Source: Bin25 sp965221765 (GTDB lineage: Bacteria; Bacteroidota; Bacteroidia; Flavobacteriales; Flavobacteriaceae). From it: a stretch of 64,000 bases of DNA. A program made the position numbers and the translations under genes. The notes below the pieces were generated by a model. The model made no database searches and was not told the DNA's origin. It was given only the letters and a program-made list of their open reading frames with translations. The stretch spans positions 1,178,001-1,242,000 of the forward strand of contig OZ244911.1 of NCBI GenBank assembly GCA_965221765.1. Reading direction: 5' to 3'. Below, in pieces: positions 19,172 to 28,923 of the stretch. Positions within the stretch are counted from its first letter, which is position 1. Every line of letters begins with the position of its first letter.

Positions 19172-20185
19172 ATGAGTGCATTAAATTTTCAAAGACCAGA
19201 TAAGGTTATTGTAATCGGTTCAACAGAAAACCATGGTTCGTTTGAATTCAGACCATTGGAACCTGGGTACGGCTTAACAGTCGGAAATGCTTTGAGAAGA
19301 GTATTGCTTTCTTCTTTGGAAGGATTTGCCATTACCTCAGTCAAGTTCAGTGGTGTTGTTCATGAATTTGATACCATCGATGGAATTGTTGAAGATATTA
19401 CAGAAATCATTTTAAATATCAAACAAATCAGATTCAAGCAGCTCAATGAGCATGTGGATAATGAAGAAATATCATTTAGAGTCAGTAACCCTGGGGAGTT
19501 TAAGGCTGGCGATTTAAAAGATTATACTTCTTCATTTGATATCTTGAATCCTGATTTTGTATTGTTTAGTGTTAGCAAACCGATCGATCGATTTATTACC
19601 CTAACGGTTGAAAAGGGCATTGGCTATGTCTTAGCCGATGATAATAAAAAAGAAGATGCTCAAATTGGAGTCTTAGCGGTTGATTCTGTTTTTACCCCCA
19701 TTACAAATGTCAAATATCGTGTGGAAGATTATCGGGTAGAACAAAAAACCGATTATGAAAAGTTGATTATTGATATTGATACCGATGGTTCAATAGCTCC
19801 GAAAGATGCATTGATTGAAGCGGCCAATGTTTTAATCACCCATTTTAGATTGATTACCGATGATGAAATTCAAGCCAAAGTTTCAAAACCCAATGGGAAT
19901 GTCCTTGTATACGATGAAGAATTTCTTGAAACCAAGCAATTACTTCAAACTCGATTACAAGATTTGAATTTATCCGTTCGAGCATTAAACTGTTTGATAT
20001 CATCCAATGTCAATACATTGGGAGATTTGGTTTCCTATCAAAAATCTGATTTGATGAAGTTTAGAAATTTTGGTAAAAAATCACTCACTGAATTGGAAGA
20101 AATCATCATTGCCAAGAAATTGAAATTTGGGATGGATATTTCAAAATACCATCTGAAGAGTAGCAAAGATCAAGATCTTTTTTAG
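19172..20185 (+). CDS. rpoA: RNA polymerase alpha subunit
   Basis: A 337-residue polymerase assembly platform. The N-terminal domain has GYGLTVGNALRRVLLSSLEG and VHEFDTIDGIVEDITEIILN. The C-terminal domain, which contacts upstream DNA and activators, is present from about residue 260 (LNLSVRALNCLISSNVNTLG, then RNFGKKSLTELEEII). Lies between rpsD and rplQ. Confidence 0.98.
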   Translation: MSALNFQRPDKVIVIGSTENHGSFEFRPLEPGYGLTVGNALRRVLLSSLEGFAITSVKFSGVVHEFDTIDGIVEDITEIILNIKQIRFKQLNEHVDNEEISFRVSNPGEFKAGDLKDYTSSFDILNPDFVLFSVSKPIDRFITLTVEKGIGYVLADDNKKEDAQIGVLAVDSVFTPITNVKYRVEDYRVEQKTDYEKLIIDIDTDGSIAPKDALIEAANVLITHFRLITDDEIQAKVSKPNGNVLVYDEEFLETKQLLQTRLQDLNLSVRALNCLISSNVNTLGDLVSYQKSDLMKFRNFGKKSLTELEEIIIAKKLKFGMDISKYHLKSSKDQDLF

Positions 20186-20197
20186 TAGAACTTAGTT

Positions 20198-20704
20198 ATG
20201 AGGCATCGAAAGAAGTTAATCCATTTAGGACGTAAAGTCGGGCATCGTCGATTGATGTTAGCCAATATGGCTTGTTCTCTGATTGAACACAAAAGCATCA
20301 ACACTACCACGACGAAAGCCAAAGCCCTACAGCGATACATTGAACCGATCATCACTAAGAGTAGAGTTGATTCACTTCATAATAGACGATTGGCATTTAA
20401 GTTATTACGCAATAAAAAAGCAGTTACCGAATTATTTAATGAAGTGTCATCAAAAGTTGGTGATCGACCGGGCGGCTATACTCGGATCATCAAATTAGGC
20501 CATCGATTAGGAGATCATGCCGAAATGGCCATGATCGAACTCACCGATTATAATCATCTGTATAAACTAGAAAAATCTTCTAAAACCACTAGAAGAACTA
20601 GAAGATCAAAAAAATTAATTGAATCCAAGGATTCCGTCAAGCAAAATCTTCAAGAACCTTCAGAGTCTGAAAATCTCGGAAAGTCTGAAGTTGAAGATTC
20701 GTAA
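20198..20704 (+). CDS. rplQ: 50S ribosomal protein L17
   Basis: A 168-residue tunnel-exit region protein. The core (MRHRKKLIHLGRKVGHRRLM, then GDRPGGYTRIIKLGHRLGD) covers the first 120 residues. An acidic, serine-rich tail (SKDSVKQNLQEPSESENLGK) extends beyond the common length, as in many Bacteroidota. Last gene of the supercluster; no strong terminator follows in the 126-bp gap. Confidence 0.97.
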   Translation: MRHRKKLIHLGRKVGHRRLMLANMACSLIEHKSINTTTTKAKALQRYIEPIITKSRVDSLHNRRLAFKLLRNKKAVTELFNEVSSKVGDRPGGYTRIIKLGHRLGDHAEMAMIELTDYNHLYKLEKSSKTTRRTRRSKKLIESKDSVKQNLQEPSESENLGKSEVEDS

Positions 20705-20830
20705 TCAAGTACGGAAAAAAACAATCTGTCAAAACCCTCACAATGTAAAGAAGAGGTCAAGAAGAAAATCTAAAAAGAAATTACAGATTTAATAATTTAG
20801 CCAAAAAAAAAACTATATTTAAAATATTAT

Positions 20831-23761
20831 ATGAATAAAGCATTAAAATTTATCAGTCTTTTGCTACTGGTATTTTGTGTATCAGTAGTATCTGCTCAAG
20901 TTAAAATTTCAGGGAATATTACCGATGCTGAAACCAAGCTCCCCCTTTTAGGCGTTCAGGTGGTTGTCAAAGGAACTTCATTTGGTACCATATCTGACCA
21001 AGATGGAAACTATTCCATTACAGTCAATGAAATGGGCAGTATATTGGAATTTCGATTTGTCGGCTATGGCCCTCAAGAATTTGTTATTTCAGATGAAACT
21101 AGAACGATTGATGTTTCATTATCCCAAAGCATTCTAAGTCTAGAAGATGTTGTGGTTATTGGATCTCGTCGATTGCCCCGACTCATTAAAGATTCTGCTG
21201 TTCCAGTCGATGTTTTTGGTCCAAGAGATTTGATTTCACAAACCAGTACGGATATCGATGATGTCTTAAGAACCCAAATTCCTTCATTCAATGTTCAACG
21301 ACATGGGATTGATGATGAAGCTACGTTGGTACGGCCTATTACACTTCGAGGTCTTTCTCCAGATAATGTCGTGGTACTTGTTAATGGAAAACGAAGACAT
21401 CGTTCAGCTTCCTTGGCACTTTTGGGAAGCTCTCTTAATACGGGTTCTCAAGGGGTGGATTTCAATATGATTCCAAGCATCGCATTAAAACAGGTTGAGG
21501 TCTTACGGGATGGAGCTGCCGCACAATATGGTGCCGATGCTGTTGCTGGTGTATTCAACATGCAATTACGCGATCATCCAAGTGGCCTACAGATCAGGTT
21601 GCAAGGCGGTCAGTATTTCGGAGGCGATGATATTATTTTAAGAGGCATTGATGCTTCGGATGGAAAATTATCAAATCAAGAGACTACAGGGAAAGGAGGC
21701 AACTTTATGGCTGCCATCAATTTAGGTCTTCCGCTTACTGAAAATGGATTTATAAATATCAGTGCTGAATATCGTGATGCCAATCCAACCATTCGAAGTG
21801 GTCTTAGACGAGATGAAAAGCTATTGAATGAAAGAGGTTATCCAATCAATAATCCAGTTCAAATATGGGGGAGTCCCGATGTAAGCAATTCATTGATAAC
21901 TTTTCTAAATGCAGGAATTGATCTTAGTGAAACTACACATCTTTATGCCTTTGGTGGTTATGGACAAAGGAAATCAGAAGGTGGATTTTATTTTCGCGCA
22001 CCCGGTACCAGCAGTGCTAGAAGTGGAGTGTTTAGAAATGGAGATGTCAGAGCGGTTGCTGACTTGAAACCTAACGATACCATTGATTGTGCCCAATTAG
22101 TGCCTAGTCTTGATGCGACCTTTGCAGAGATTAGTTCGTTTATTTCTAAGTATCAAGGGGATTGTTTTATATTCAATGAATTATTTCCTGGCGGTTTTAC
22201 CCCTCGATTTGGAGCCGATATCACTGACATCAGTGGAACTGCGGGTCTTCGCGGTGGAAGGTATGATGGTTTTCAATGGGATTTGAGTTTTGGATATGGA
22301 AATAGTAATATTGATTATTTTATCTATAATACCATCAATGCGGCATTGGGACCAGATACGCCTACTTCGTTTAACCCTCGTGGTTATCAGCAAGAAGAAA
22401 TAACGATTGCCGCCGCCGGATCATTTCCGATTGAAGTCAATGCTTTTGCAACCCCATTAAATATTGCTTTTGGATTAGAATGGCATACCGAAGAGTTCTC
22501 AACTCAAGCTGGGGATCCAGATTCATATAGAGATCGTTCAGATCGATTGTATACTAGGCAGGGATTTAGTTTGGGATCGAATGGCTATCAAGGATTAAAT
22601 CCCGAGTTTGAGATTACTCAAGATCGACCCAATGTGGCTTTTTATGTTGATTTAGAAACGGATGTGACCTCCCGGTGGACTTTGGGGGTTGCTAGTCGGT
22701 ACGAAAATTATTATGATGATTTTGGTCCTACCTTAACAGGAAAAATCGCCTCATTATATCGTGTGTCAGATGGGTTCCGTTTTCGAGGAACGGTTTCTAC
22801 TGGTTTTAGAGCCCCTACCCCAGGACAAGCAAATCTTTGGGCACTTCAAACCGCATTATCAGGAACTGGAGACCAACTAGTCGAAACAGGACAACTTCCA
22901 CCAACGCATCCGATTTCCCAAGCATTGGGTGGAGAAGAATTAATCGAAGAAACGGCGCTGAGTTTTACTTTAGGTTCTATTGTTGATATTACAACCGATT
23001 TAACCCTTACACTCGATTACTTTAATATTTCATTGAACGATAGAATTTCATTGACTGGAAATATTGAAATCACCAAAGAAATTCAAGATATTATTGCTAG
23101 AGATCCTGGAGTTTTTGGTGGTGCCACGACACTCCGAGAAATTAAGTTCTTTTCGAATGATTTTGATACCAATACCCAGGGCATTGATCTTCTTTTAGCA
23201 TTTGATTATGAAAGTCCATCGGGTCATGCTACTCAAGCATCCATCGCTTGGAACTGGACCACAACGACATTAAAAGATTTTTCTGAACCAATAGAAATAC
23301 ATCAATTTTTAGATACTCGGTTAAGTGAGAGATTTGAGCTTAGTTTATTAACTCCTCGTCGACAAGTTGAAGCAGAGGAACTGAATCCAAAAAATCGAAT
23401 TGTTGCCATGGGGCGTCATATTCGTGGACCATTTAGTGGTATGTTAAGATTCAATTACTATGATGGATGGAGTGCGTGTCGAAATAACGACAATGAATGT
23501 GGTAAAAGAGAAAGGAATGATGATACGGTTGAGTATCATCTACTTGATCGGTTTGGTTCGGCTATTATTGTTGATGCAGAAATTGGTTTCCGGTTTTTTG
23601 ATAATTATCAATTCTCATTTGGAATCGACAATATATTCGATACGGTGCCAGATGCCCATATAGATGAAACGTTAAGTCAAGGAAATATTCGTCCAGAAAG
23701 TACCCCTTGGGATTATAATGGACGAGCATTTGTCGCTCGATTGCTTATTGATTTATTCTAA
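20831..23761 (+). CDS. TonB-dependent outer-membrane receptor with carboxypeptidase-like N-terminal domain
   Basis: A 976-residue outer-membrane transporter, substrate unknown. Signal peptide 1-22 (LLLLVFCVSVVSAQ) is followed by a carboxypeptidase-regulatory-like domain (ISGNITDAETKLPLLGVQVV ... FRFVGY, about 24-100). Next come a TonB-box-like segment and plug domain (VVVIGSRRLPRL ... RPITLRGLSPDNVVVLVNGK ... VEVLRDGAAAQYGADAVAGV, about 105-245) and a long beta-barrel ending in a terminal aromatic residue (LLIDLF). Two loop regions have paired cysteines. It lacks SusC-type features and no susD neighbour is present. It sits alone between rplQ and carA with its own terminator, an unusual insertion into a normally contiguous gene order. 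Confidence 0.9.
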   Translation: MNKALKFISLLLLVFCVSVVSAQVKISGNITDAETKLPLLGVQVVVKGTSFGTISDQDGNYSITVNEMGSILEFRFVGYGPQEFVISDETRTIDVSLSQSILSLEDVVVIGSRRLPRLIKDSAVPVDVFGPRDLISQTSTDIDDVLRTQIPSFNVQRHGIDDEATLVRPITLRGLSPDNVVVLVNGKRRHRSASLALLGSSLNTGSQGVDFNMIPSIALKQVEVLRDGAAAQYGADAVAGVFNMQLRDHPSGLQIRLQGGQYFGGDDIILRGIDASDGKLSNQETTGKGGNFMAAINLGLPLTENGFINISAEYRDANPTIRSGLRRDEKLLNERGYPINNPVQIWGSPDVSNSLITFLNAGIDLSETTHLYAFGGYGQRKSEGGFYFRAPGTSSARSGVFRNGDVRAVADLKPNDTIDCAQLVPSLDATFAEISSFISKYQGDCFIFNELFPGGFTPRFGADITDISGTAGLRGGRYDGFQWDLSFGYGNSNIDYFIYNTINAALGPDTPTSFNPRGYQQEEITIAAAGSFPIEVNAFATPLNIAFGLEWHTEEFSTQAGDPDSYRDRSDRLYTRQGFSLGSNGYQGLNPEFEITQDRPNVAFYVDLETDVTSRWTLGVASRYENYYDDFGPTLTGKIASLYRVSDGFRFRGTVSTGFRAPTPGQANLWALQTALSGTGDQLVETGQLPPTHPISQALGGEELIEETALSFTLGSIVDITTDLTLTLDYFNISLNDRISLTGNIEITKEIQDIIARDPGVFGGATTLREIKFFSNDFDTNTQGIDLLLAFDYESPSGHATQASIAWNWTTTTLKDFSEPIEIHQFLDTRLSERFELSLLTPRRQVEAEELNPKNRIVAMGRHIRGPFSGMLRFNYYDGWSACRNNDNECGKRERNDDTVEYHLLDRFGSAIIVDAEIGFRFFDNYQFSFGIDNIFDTVPDAHIDETLSQGNIRPESTPWDYNGRAFVARLLIDLF

Positions 23762-23784
23762 CGATCAATCGTTTTAGGATAGTT

Positions 23785-23816
23785 AAAAGCCTCGGAAACT
23801 TCACCGAGGCTTTTTT
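23785..23816 (+). terminator. Rho-independent terminator after the TonB receptor
   Basis: A perfect 11-bp stem (AAAAGCCTCGG with CCGAGGCTTTT) with an 8-nt loop runs into six Ts. It lies 24 nt past the receptor stop and isolates the receptor from carA. Confidence 0.9.
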
Positions 23817-23928
23817 ATTTGTGTCTTGATTGAGAAAATTTAATTCGCCTCTATCAAAAAAAGGAGATAAAACAATTGAATTTAGAATCGAGTATTTGTT
23901 TTATTTTGCAATATCCCAAATGAGATGT

Positions 23929-25041
23929 ATGAATAGAAAAAAAGGCTTGGTGGTATTGGAAGATGGTACGATTTTTTATGGAAAATCGATAGGTATCGAA
24001 GGAATGGCCTATGGAGAAGTATGTTTTAATACAGGTATGACTGGTTATCAAGAAATATTTACAGATCCTTCGTATTATGCTCAAATTATGGTCACCACAA
24101 ATGCGCATATTGGGAACTATGGTGTTTATGCGGGGGAAGCTCAGTCGGATAAAATCATGATTTCAGGTTTAGTCTGTAAAAACTTTAGTTTTCCTTATTC
24201 AAGGGTATCCTCCACAGAATCGTTGTTTGAGTATTTAGAAAAACACAAGATAGTCACCATATCCGATGTCGATACGAGAGCGTTGGTGGGCTATATTAGA
24301 GATCATGGTGCTATGAATGCTGCCATCACCACTCAAACCAATGAATTAGAATCTATTCAAAAAAAACTAAGTACGACTCCTAAAATGGAAGGGCTTGAAT
24401 TGGCTTCGAAAGTATCGACCTCAAAGCCATATTTCTTTGGTGATGAAAACGCTCCATACAAGGTGGCTGTTATTGATTTAGGGGTTAAAAAAAATATTTT
24501 AAGAAAATTAAGGGCATTGGATATTTATACCAAAGTGTTTCCATATAATAGTACTTATGAGCAAATTTCACAATGGGAACCTAATGGATATTTATTTTCA
24601 AACGGACCTGGAGATCCTCAACCACTGGTTGATGCTCAACAAATCGCAAAAATTGTCATAGAGAAGGGATTGCCATGTTTGGGAATCTGTTTAGGACATC
24701 AAGTGATGGCGCTAGCCTCTAATGTCAAGACATTTAAAATGTTTAATGGCCATCGAGGCATCAATCATCCCATTATCAATTTAGAAACGGGAAAAGGTGA
24801 AATCACCTCTCAAAATCATGGCTTTGCCGTTGATAGAAATTCAGTAGAAAAACAACCAAATCTGACCATTACACACCAACATCTAAATGATGGAACGGTC
24901 GGTGGATTATCTTATGGTTCGGATTATTGCTTTTCAGTTCAATATCATCCTGAGGCCAGCCCAGGACCAAATGATTCGGATTATCTGTTTAATCAATTCA
25001 TACAAAAAATCATAAAATATCATACCCAGCAAGTAGTTTAA
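23929..25041 (+). CDS. carA: Carbamoyl-phosphate synthase small (glutaminase) subunit
   Basis: A 370-residue subunit that hydrolyses glutamine and passes ammonia to CarB for carbamoyl phosphate, feeding pyrimidine and arginine synthesis. N-terminal domain: GLVVLEDGTIFYGKS, GMTGYQEIFTDPSY, SDVDTRALVGYIRDHGAMNA. Class I glutaminase domain: FSNGPGDPQ, GICLGHQ with the catalytic Cys, and QYHPEA with the His-Glu pair. I choose ATG 23929 (MNRKKGLVVLEDG); ATG 23920 and a distant TTG are in frame upstream but extend past the family start. carB is not in the window. Confidence 0.95.
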   Translation: MNRKKGLVVLEDGTIFYGKSIGIEGMAYGEVCFNTGMTGYQEIFTDPSYYAQIMVTTNAHIGNYGVYAGEAQSDKIMISGLVCKNFSFPYSRVSSTESLFEYLEKHKIVTISDVDTRALVGYIRDHGAMNAAITTQTNELESIQKKLSTTPKMEGLELASKVSTSKPYFFGDENAPYKVAVIDLGVKKNILRKLRALDIYTKVFPYNSTYEQISQWEPNGYLFSNGPGDPQPLVDAQQIAKIVIEKGLPCLGICLGHQVMALASNVKTFKMFNGHRGINHPIINLETGKGEITSQNHGFAVDRNSVEKQPNLTITHQHLNDGTVGGLSYGSDYCFSVQYHPEASPGPNDSDYLFNQFIQKIIKYHTQQVV

Positions 25042-25053
25042 TTGTATAAAGTC

Positions 25054-26343
25054 ATGAGCAGAATTATAGATGTGTTTGGACGCCAAATATTTGATTCCAG
25101 AGGAAATCCAACCGTCGAGGTCGATGTGATATTAGAAACGGGGGTTTTAGGAAGAGCCTCAGTCCCTTCAGGGGCTTCAACCGGTCAGTATGAAGCCGTT
25201 GAATTAAGGGATGGAGGAAAATCATATATGGGCAAAGGCGTGCTGAAGGCCGTATCAAATATCAATCATCAGATAAAAAAAGTTTTATTGGGTCATTCTG
25301 TTTTTGAGCAACAAAAGATAGATCAAATGATGATCGATTTGGATGGTACTCCCAATAAAGCTAAACTAGGTGCCAATGCCATTTTAGGCGTATCGCTTGC
25401 AACTGCAAAAGCGGCAGCCAATGCATATGCAATGCCACTGTATCGATATATTGGAGGGGTTCATGCACATCAATTACCGGTCCCATTGATGAATATCATC
25501 AATGGTGGTTCTCATTCTGATGCGCCCATTGCTTTTCAAGAATTTATGATTGTACCGATTGGCGCAGAAACGTTCACTCAGGCATTACAAATGGGTTCAG
25601 AAATTTTTCATCATCTAAAAAAGGTATTAAAAGATCGCCAACTCAATACGGCCGTTGGTGATGAAGGAGGCTTTGCTCCTAATTTAAATGGAACAGAAGA
25701 TGCCTTAGACACTATTTTACTAGCGACTGAAAGAGCCGGATATATTCCTTCTGAACAAGTAAAGATTGCTTTGGATTGCGCTGCTAGTGAATTTTATAGC
25801 GATAACCAATATGATTATCAACTTTTTGAAAATGATAGTGGTAAAATATTGGATTCTGATGCTCAAGCTCAATATCTTTCCGAGTTATGTCGTCAATATC
25901 CTATTATTTCGATTGAAGATGGAATGGATGAAAATGATTGGGTCGGATGGAAAAAATCCACACAGTTAATCGGAGATTCCGTCCAGTTGGTTGGTGATGA
26001 TTTATTTGTAACCAATGTGGATCGTCTTTCAAAAGGAATTAATGAACAGATTGCTAATTCGATATTGATTAAAGTCAATCAAATCGGTACCTTAACCGAA
26101 ACCATTGCTGCTGTTGAATTAGCTCATCGTGCGGGATATACTTCTGTAATTTCTCATCGATCCGGTGAAACTGAAGATAATATTATTTCTGATTTAGCCG
26201 TTGCATTAAATACCGGTCAAATAAAAACGGGTTCTGCTTCTAGAAGCGACCGAATGGCCAAATACAATCAATTGTTGAGAATCGAAGGAGATTTAGGAGA
26301 CATGGCTTTTTATCCTGGAAAAAAAGCGTTCAATGTCCTCTAA
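25054..26343 (+). CDS. eno: Enolase (phosphopyruvate hydratase)
   Basis: A 429-residue glycolytic enzyme interconverting 2-phosphoglycerate and phosphoenolpyruvate. ATG 25054 gives the family start MSRIIDVFGRQIFDSRGNPT. Seen are GASTGQYEAVELRDGG, AVGDEGGFAPNL, magnesium-ligand regions (ISIEDGMDENDW, LVGDDLFVTN), the catalytic-lysine region LIKVNQIGTLTE and the signature SHRSGETEDN. It follows carA by 12 bp, probably in the same transcript. pfkA and gap lie 20 kb downstream. Confidence 0.98.
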   Translation: MSRIIDVFGRQIFDSRGNPTVEVDVILETGVLGRASVPSGASTGQYEAVELRDGGKSYMGKGVLKAVSNINHQIKKVLLGHSVFEQQKIDQMMIDLDGTPNKAKLGANAILGVSLATAKAAANAYAMPLYRYIGGVHAHQLPVPLMNIINGGSHSDAPIAFQEFMIVPIGAETFTQALQMGSEIFHHLKKVLKDRQLNTAVGDEGGFAPNLNGTEDALDTILLATERAGYIPSEQVKIALDCAASEFYSDNQYDYQLFENDSGKILDSDAQAQYLSELCRQYPIISIEDGMDENDWVGWKKSTQLIGDSVQLVGDDLFVTNVDRLSKGINEQIANSILIKVNQIGTLTETIAAVELAHRAGYTSVISHRSGETEDNIISDLAVALNTGQIKTGSASRSDRMAKYNQLLRIEGDLGDMAFYPGKKAFNVL

Positions 26344-26467
26344 TTGCCAAAGTTAAAATACCAGGTTTAATTTATTTTTTTTGAATAAGCCTTCGCTTTA
26401 TAATGGCTTTGAATATATTTCCTTCTCGATTGTCTATAAATTCGATGTTAGGATATTCTTTTAATTA

Positions 26468-26493
26468 GTCACTCCTTAAAAAGTCCAAATATA
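26468..26493 (-). repeat. Solo terminal repeat of the window's IS5-like element
   Basis: GTCACTCCTTAAAAAGTCCA and the next six bases match, with one change, the reverse complement of the right end of the IS at 35778-37250. No transposase remnant adjoins it. The flanking TAATTA fits the TAnnTA pattern beside the two longer copies. It abuts the 3' end of a PHP-ATPase pseudogene and probably remains after deletion of an IS copy. Confidence 0.75.
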
Positions 26494-26499
26494 ATCTCC

Positions 26500-28635
26500 A
26501 GCCCTTTTATGTTAAGGGTTGAAGAGTTCAATTCTAGTCCATCTAAAGGACTTTCGAATATTGACCAAAAATTTTCAAAAGAGGTCTCAATTAGTTTTTG
26601 TATATCATGTTTATTTTGCCATAGTTCTCCAAAATCTTCATAATATTCCACTATTTTTTTAAGGTAGATTTGTGGATACTAGAACCTTGATAGATTTCAA
26701 CTAAATAATGAAGCATTTCTGATTTATTGCTTTAAATTTAGAGATAATTTTTAATGGGCAATCAAGTATGATTTAGATCTTTTAATAAATTTTTGATGTA
26801 GGCATACTTAAACCATAACGAATTTAGTTGATTCAATGTCTGAATTAGTACTTTATGTTGTTTGGCGTATTCTCGTTTAGCGGTTTTAGAATAATCAATC
26901 ATTATCGTTACTTTGTCAAGCAAGGATTTTGGCTTTTCGTACTCGTTTAAGTTAATCGATTCCGAATTATTTAAGTTGAGTTTACGGATTAAATTTCTCT
27001 CCATATTTGCAAACTCTTCCTTGAGAGATTGTTTGCAGTTCGAAATTCTAATTCTTTATGTTTTAATTTTTGATTGAGATTTTCTCCCTTATGATATTGC
27101 ACTTTAAAACTTTCAAATCCATTAATGATTTCTTGATAGAGATTAAAAAAACTCTCAAAAAAAGGTTTGTTGTATTTCGACTTATAGAGAGCTAATTCAG
27201 ATAATTCACCATCGAATTGAATAACTAAATCATCTAGATTACTTAGATAGTTTTATTGTTTTGATGATTTGTTGAATCTTTAATTCATCTTTATCAAAGC
27301 CTATTTGCTTTTGAAGTTCATTTTCAACCCCATATTTTTATAATATTCTAACTATTGTTTCGCATCAAACATTTGATCATTGTATTTTTATTGGTAAGGG
27401 ACAATTCTTGGGCCTACTAATTTTTCTATAAGATTTCTTTCAAATTCTTTATCCGTATTTGAGAAGTCTTTTTGGCCAAATATAATGGTTGATTTAATAC
27501 CGTTTCACTGATTTGATTGATACGCTAAGTAATATGTTATCATTAAAATATACATCAGGATTTTCGTGAAGGATACGTTTAATTTCGTATGGATAGCCAT
27601 GACTATCGATAGCGTTTAGGATAATTCTCCCTCCACTACCTAAGTTGAATTCGATTCAATCTTTTTTATACTGAGTATCAGCAAGACTTGCTGCCAAATG
27701 GAATATTAAGTGCGTATCGAGATGCCTTCTAAAACAGAGGATTTTTCCACTACCACGTATTCCTATAATGGTATTTAATTCAATAGATAGATTGATTTTA
27801 GTACCATTTAACACGCCTTACCCATTCAAATGTTATACTTTTAATATAAGAGTGTTTGTAAACCAATTTGTGCGATACAATTCTAAGATTTTTATTTTGT
27901 AAAGCAAACTTAAGAGTAGAAAAACTAAGTTCCCCTAGTTTAACATACTTTAAATCATTCTCTTTTGAAATGATATCGGTCAAGTTTTTCGGATCGGTCC
28001 CTTCAATCTCAGCTGGACATAAATTTCGTAATTGGCGTTGAATGTTTTTCTTTTGTTCATTATTGTGAATTTTTTGAAAAGTTAAAGCTCTATTATTGAT
28101 TGAATATTCTCAAATAGAGTTTTTTATTCGTTCTAGCTTTAATTCATTCCAAATCGACTGCGCTACATGAGCGAATATTATGAAATAATCTTTATTGAAG
28201 TGATCTAAGGCTTTTACGGTATCAGTGATATTATAATTGGAGTTATGATTTCTTTTTGCGGAAGTCATCCCTAAAAAGGCCGCGACTAAGAAATTTTCGG
28301 TGTGATTAATTTGTTCTTTATTATGGATCCATTCCTCAAGAAAAACGATTAGTAAATGAATGCTTGATTTAGCTTCGTTAGTTGAAAACTAGACTCTAGA
28401 TAGTAAACCAATATTTTCTTCTGCTTTTTTTGAGATTTTGAAATTCTCGTAGGTTAAATTTATTATGATTGGTAATAATACCTAGCCTAATCTTTGCTTT
28501 GATTAATGCATTGACATAGTTATTCGTGTACTGATAATCGTCATCAGAGTAATCAAATTCATCATCGACTCTCGTATGTAGGTGAAAATCTACTTTTTGC
28601 CAAGAACTTCCAAAGTCAAATTTGGTTTTAATCAT
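26500..28635 (-). pseudogene. PHP-domain plus P-loop ATPase (TrlF-like), heavily frameshifted
   Basis: Fragments in several minus-strand frames line up as one gene. The start at 28635 gives the PHP phosphoesterase opening GSSWQKVDFHLHTRVDDEFD, then LGIITNHNKFNLREFQNLKK. Around 27800-27980 lies ELSFSTLKFALQNKNLRIVS ... YIKSITFE, leading to a Walker A near 27745-27780 (TIIGIRGSGKSSVLEG). At about 27400-27490 lies IIFGQKDFSNTDKEFERNLI. This order (PHP, linker, SMC-like ATPase) fits the PHP-ATPase family annotated as TrlF-like, found in accessory and defence loci. At least five frame breaks and several stops show long decay. The C-terminal ATPase motifs are not recognisable. A solo IS end borders its 3' side. 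Confidence 0.7.
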
Positions 28636-28923
28636 ACTTTGATTAAAGTATTATAACTGAATAAAGTGATGTGTAAGTAATAATAGAATGCCCAATTATC
28701 CGCCGACAAATTTACCAGCATAAATAAAAACTTCTATAATCCCTTTGAATTCTTGAGTTATCCTTTTTGTAACATATTCCTTTCATGGTAGTTGTATCGT
28801 TATAGATAACTCCTCATAATATAGATTTGAAAAACAAAATATGTCAGTCATTGATGATGAAAATTGAAAAACATGTAACTATTTTTAAAAATTTACGTAT
28901 TAACTATAAGTATATTTTTTAAT
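28636..28923. other. Divergent upstream region of rpoD
   Basis: AT-rich 288-bp gap between the PHP-ATPase remnant (leftward) and rpoD (rightward). No clear TAnnTTTG element, RNA gene or ORF was found; the sequence just before rpoD is mostly A/T runs. Confidence 0.4.

Noticed and set aside
26640..26670. TTTTTTTAAGGTAGA as the opposite IS end, making a short MITE with the solo end at 26468
   Set aside because: Only about nine bases match and the expected GAC terminus is missing; the PHP-ATPase remnant explains the region better.
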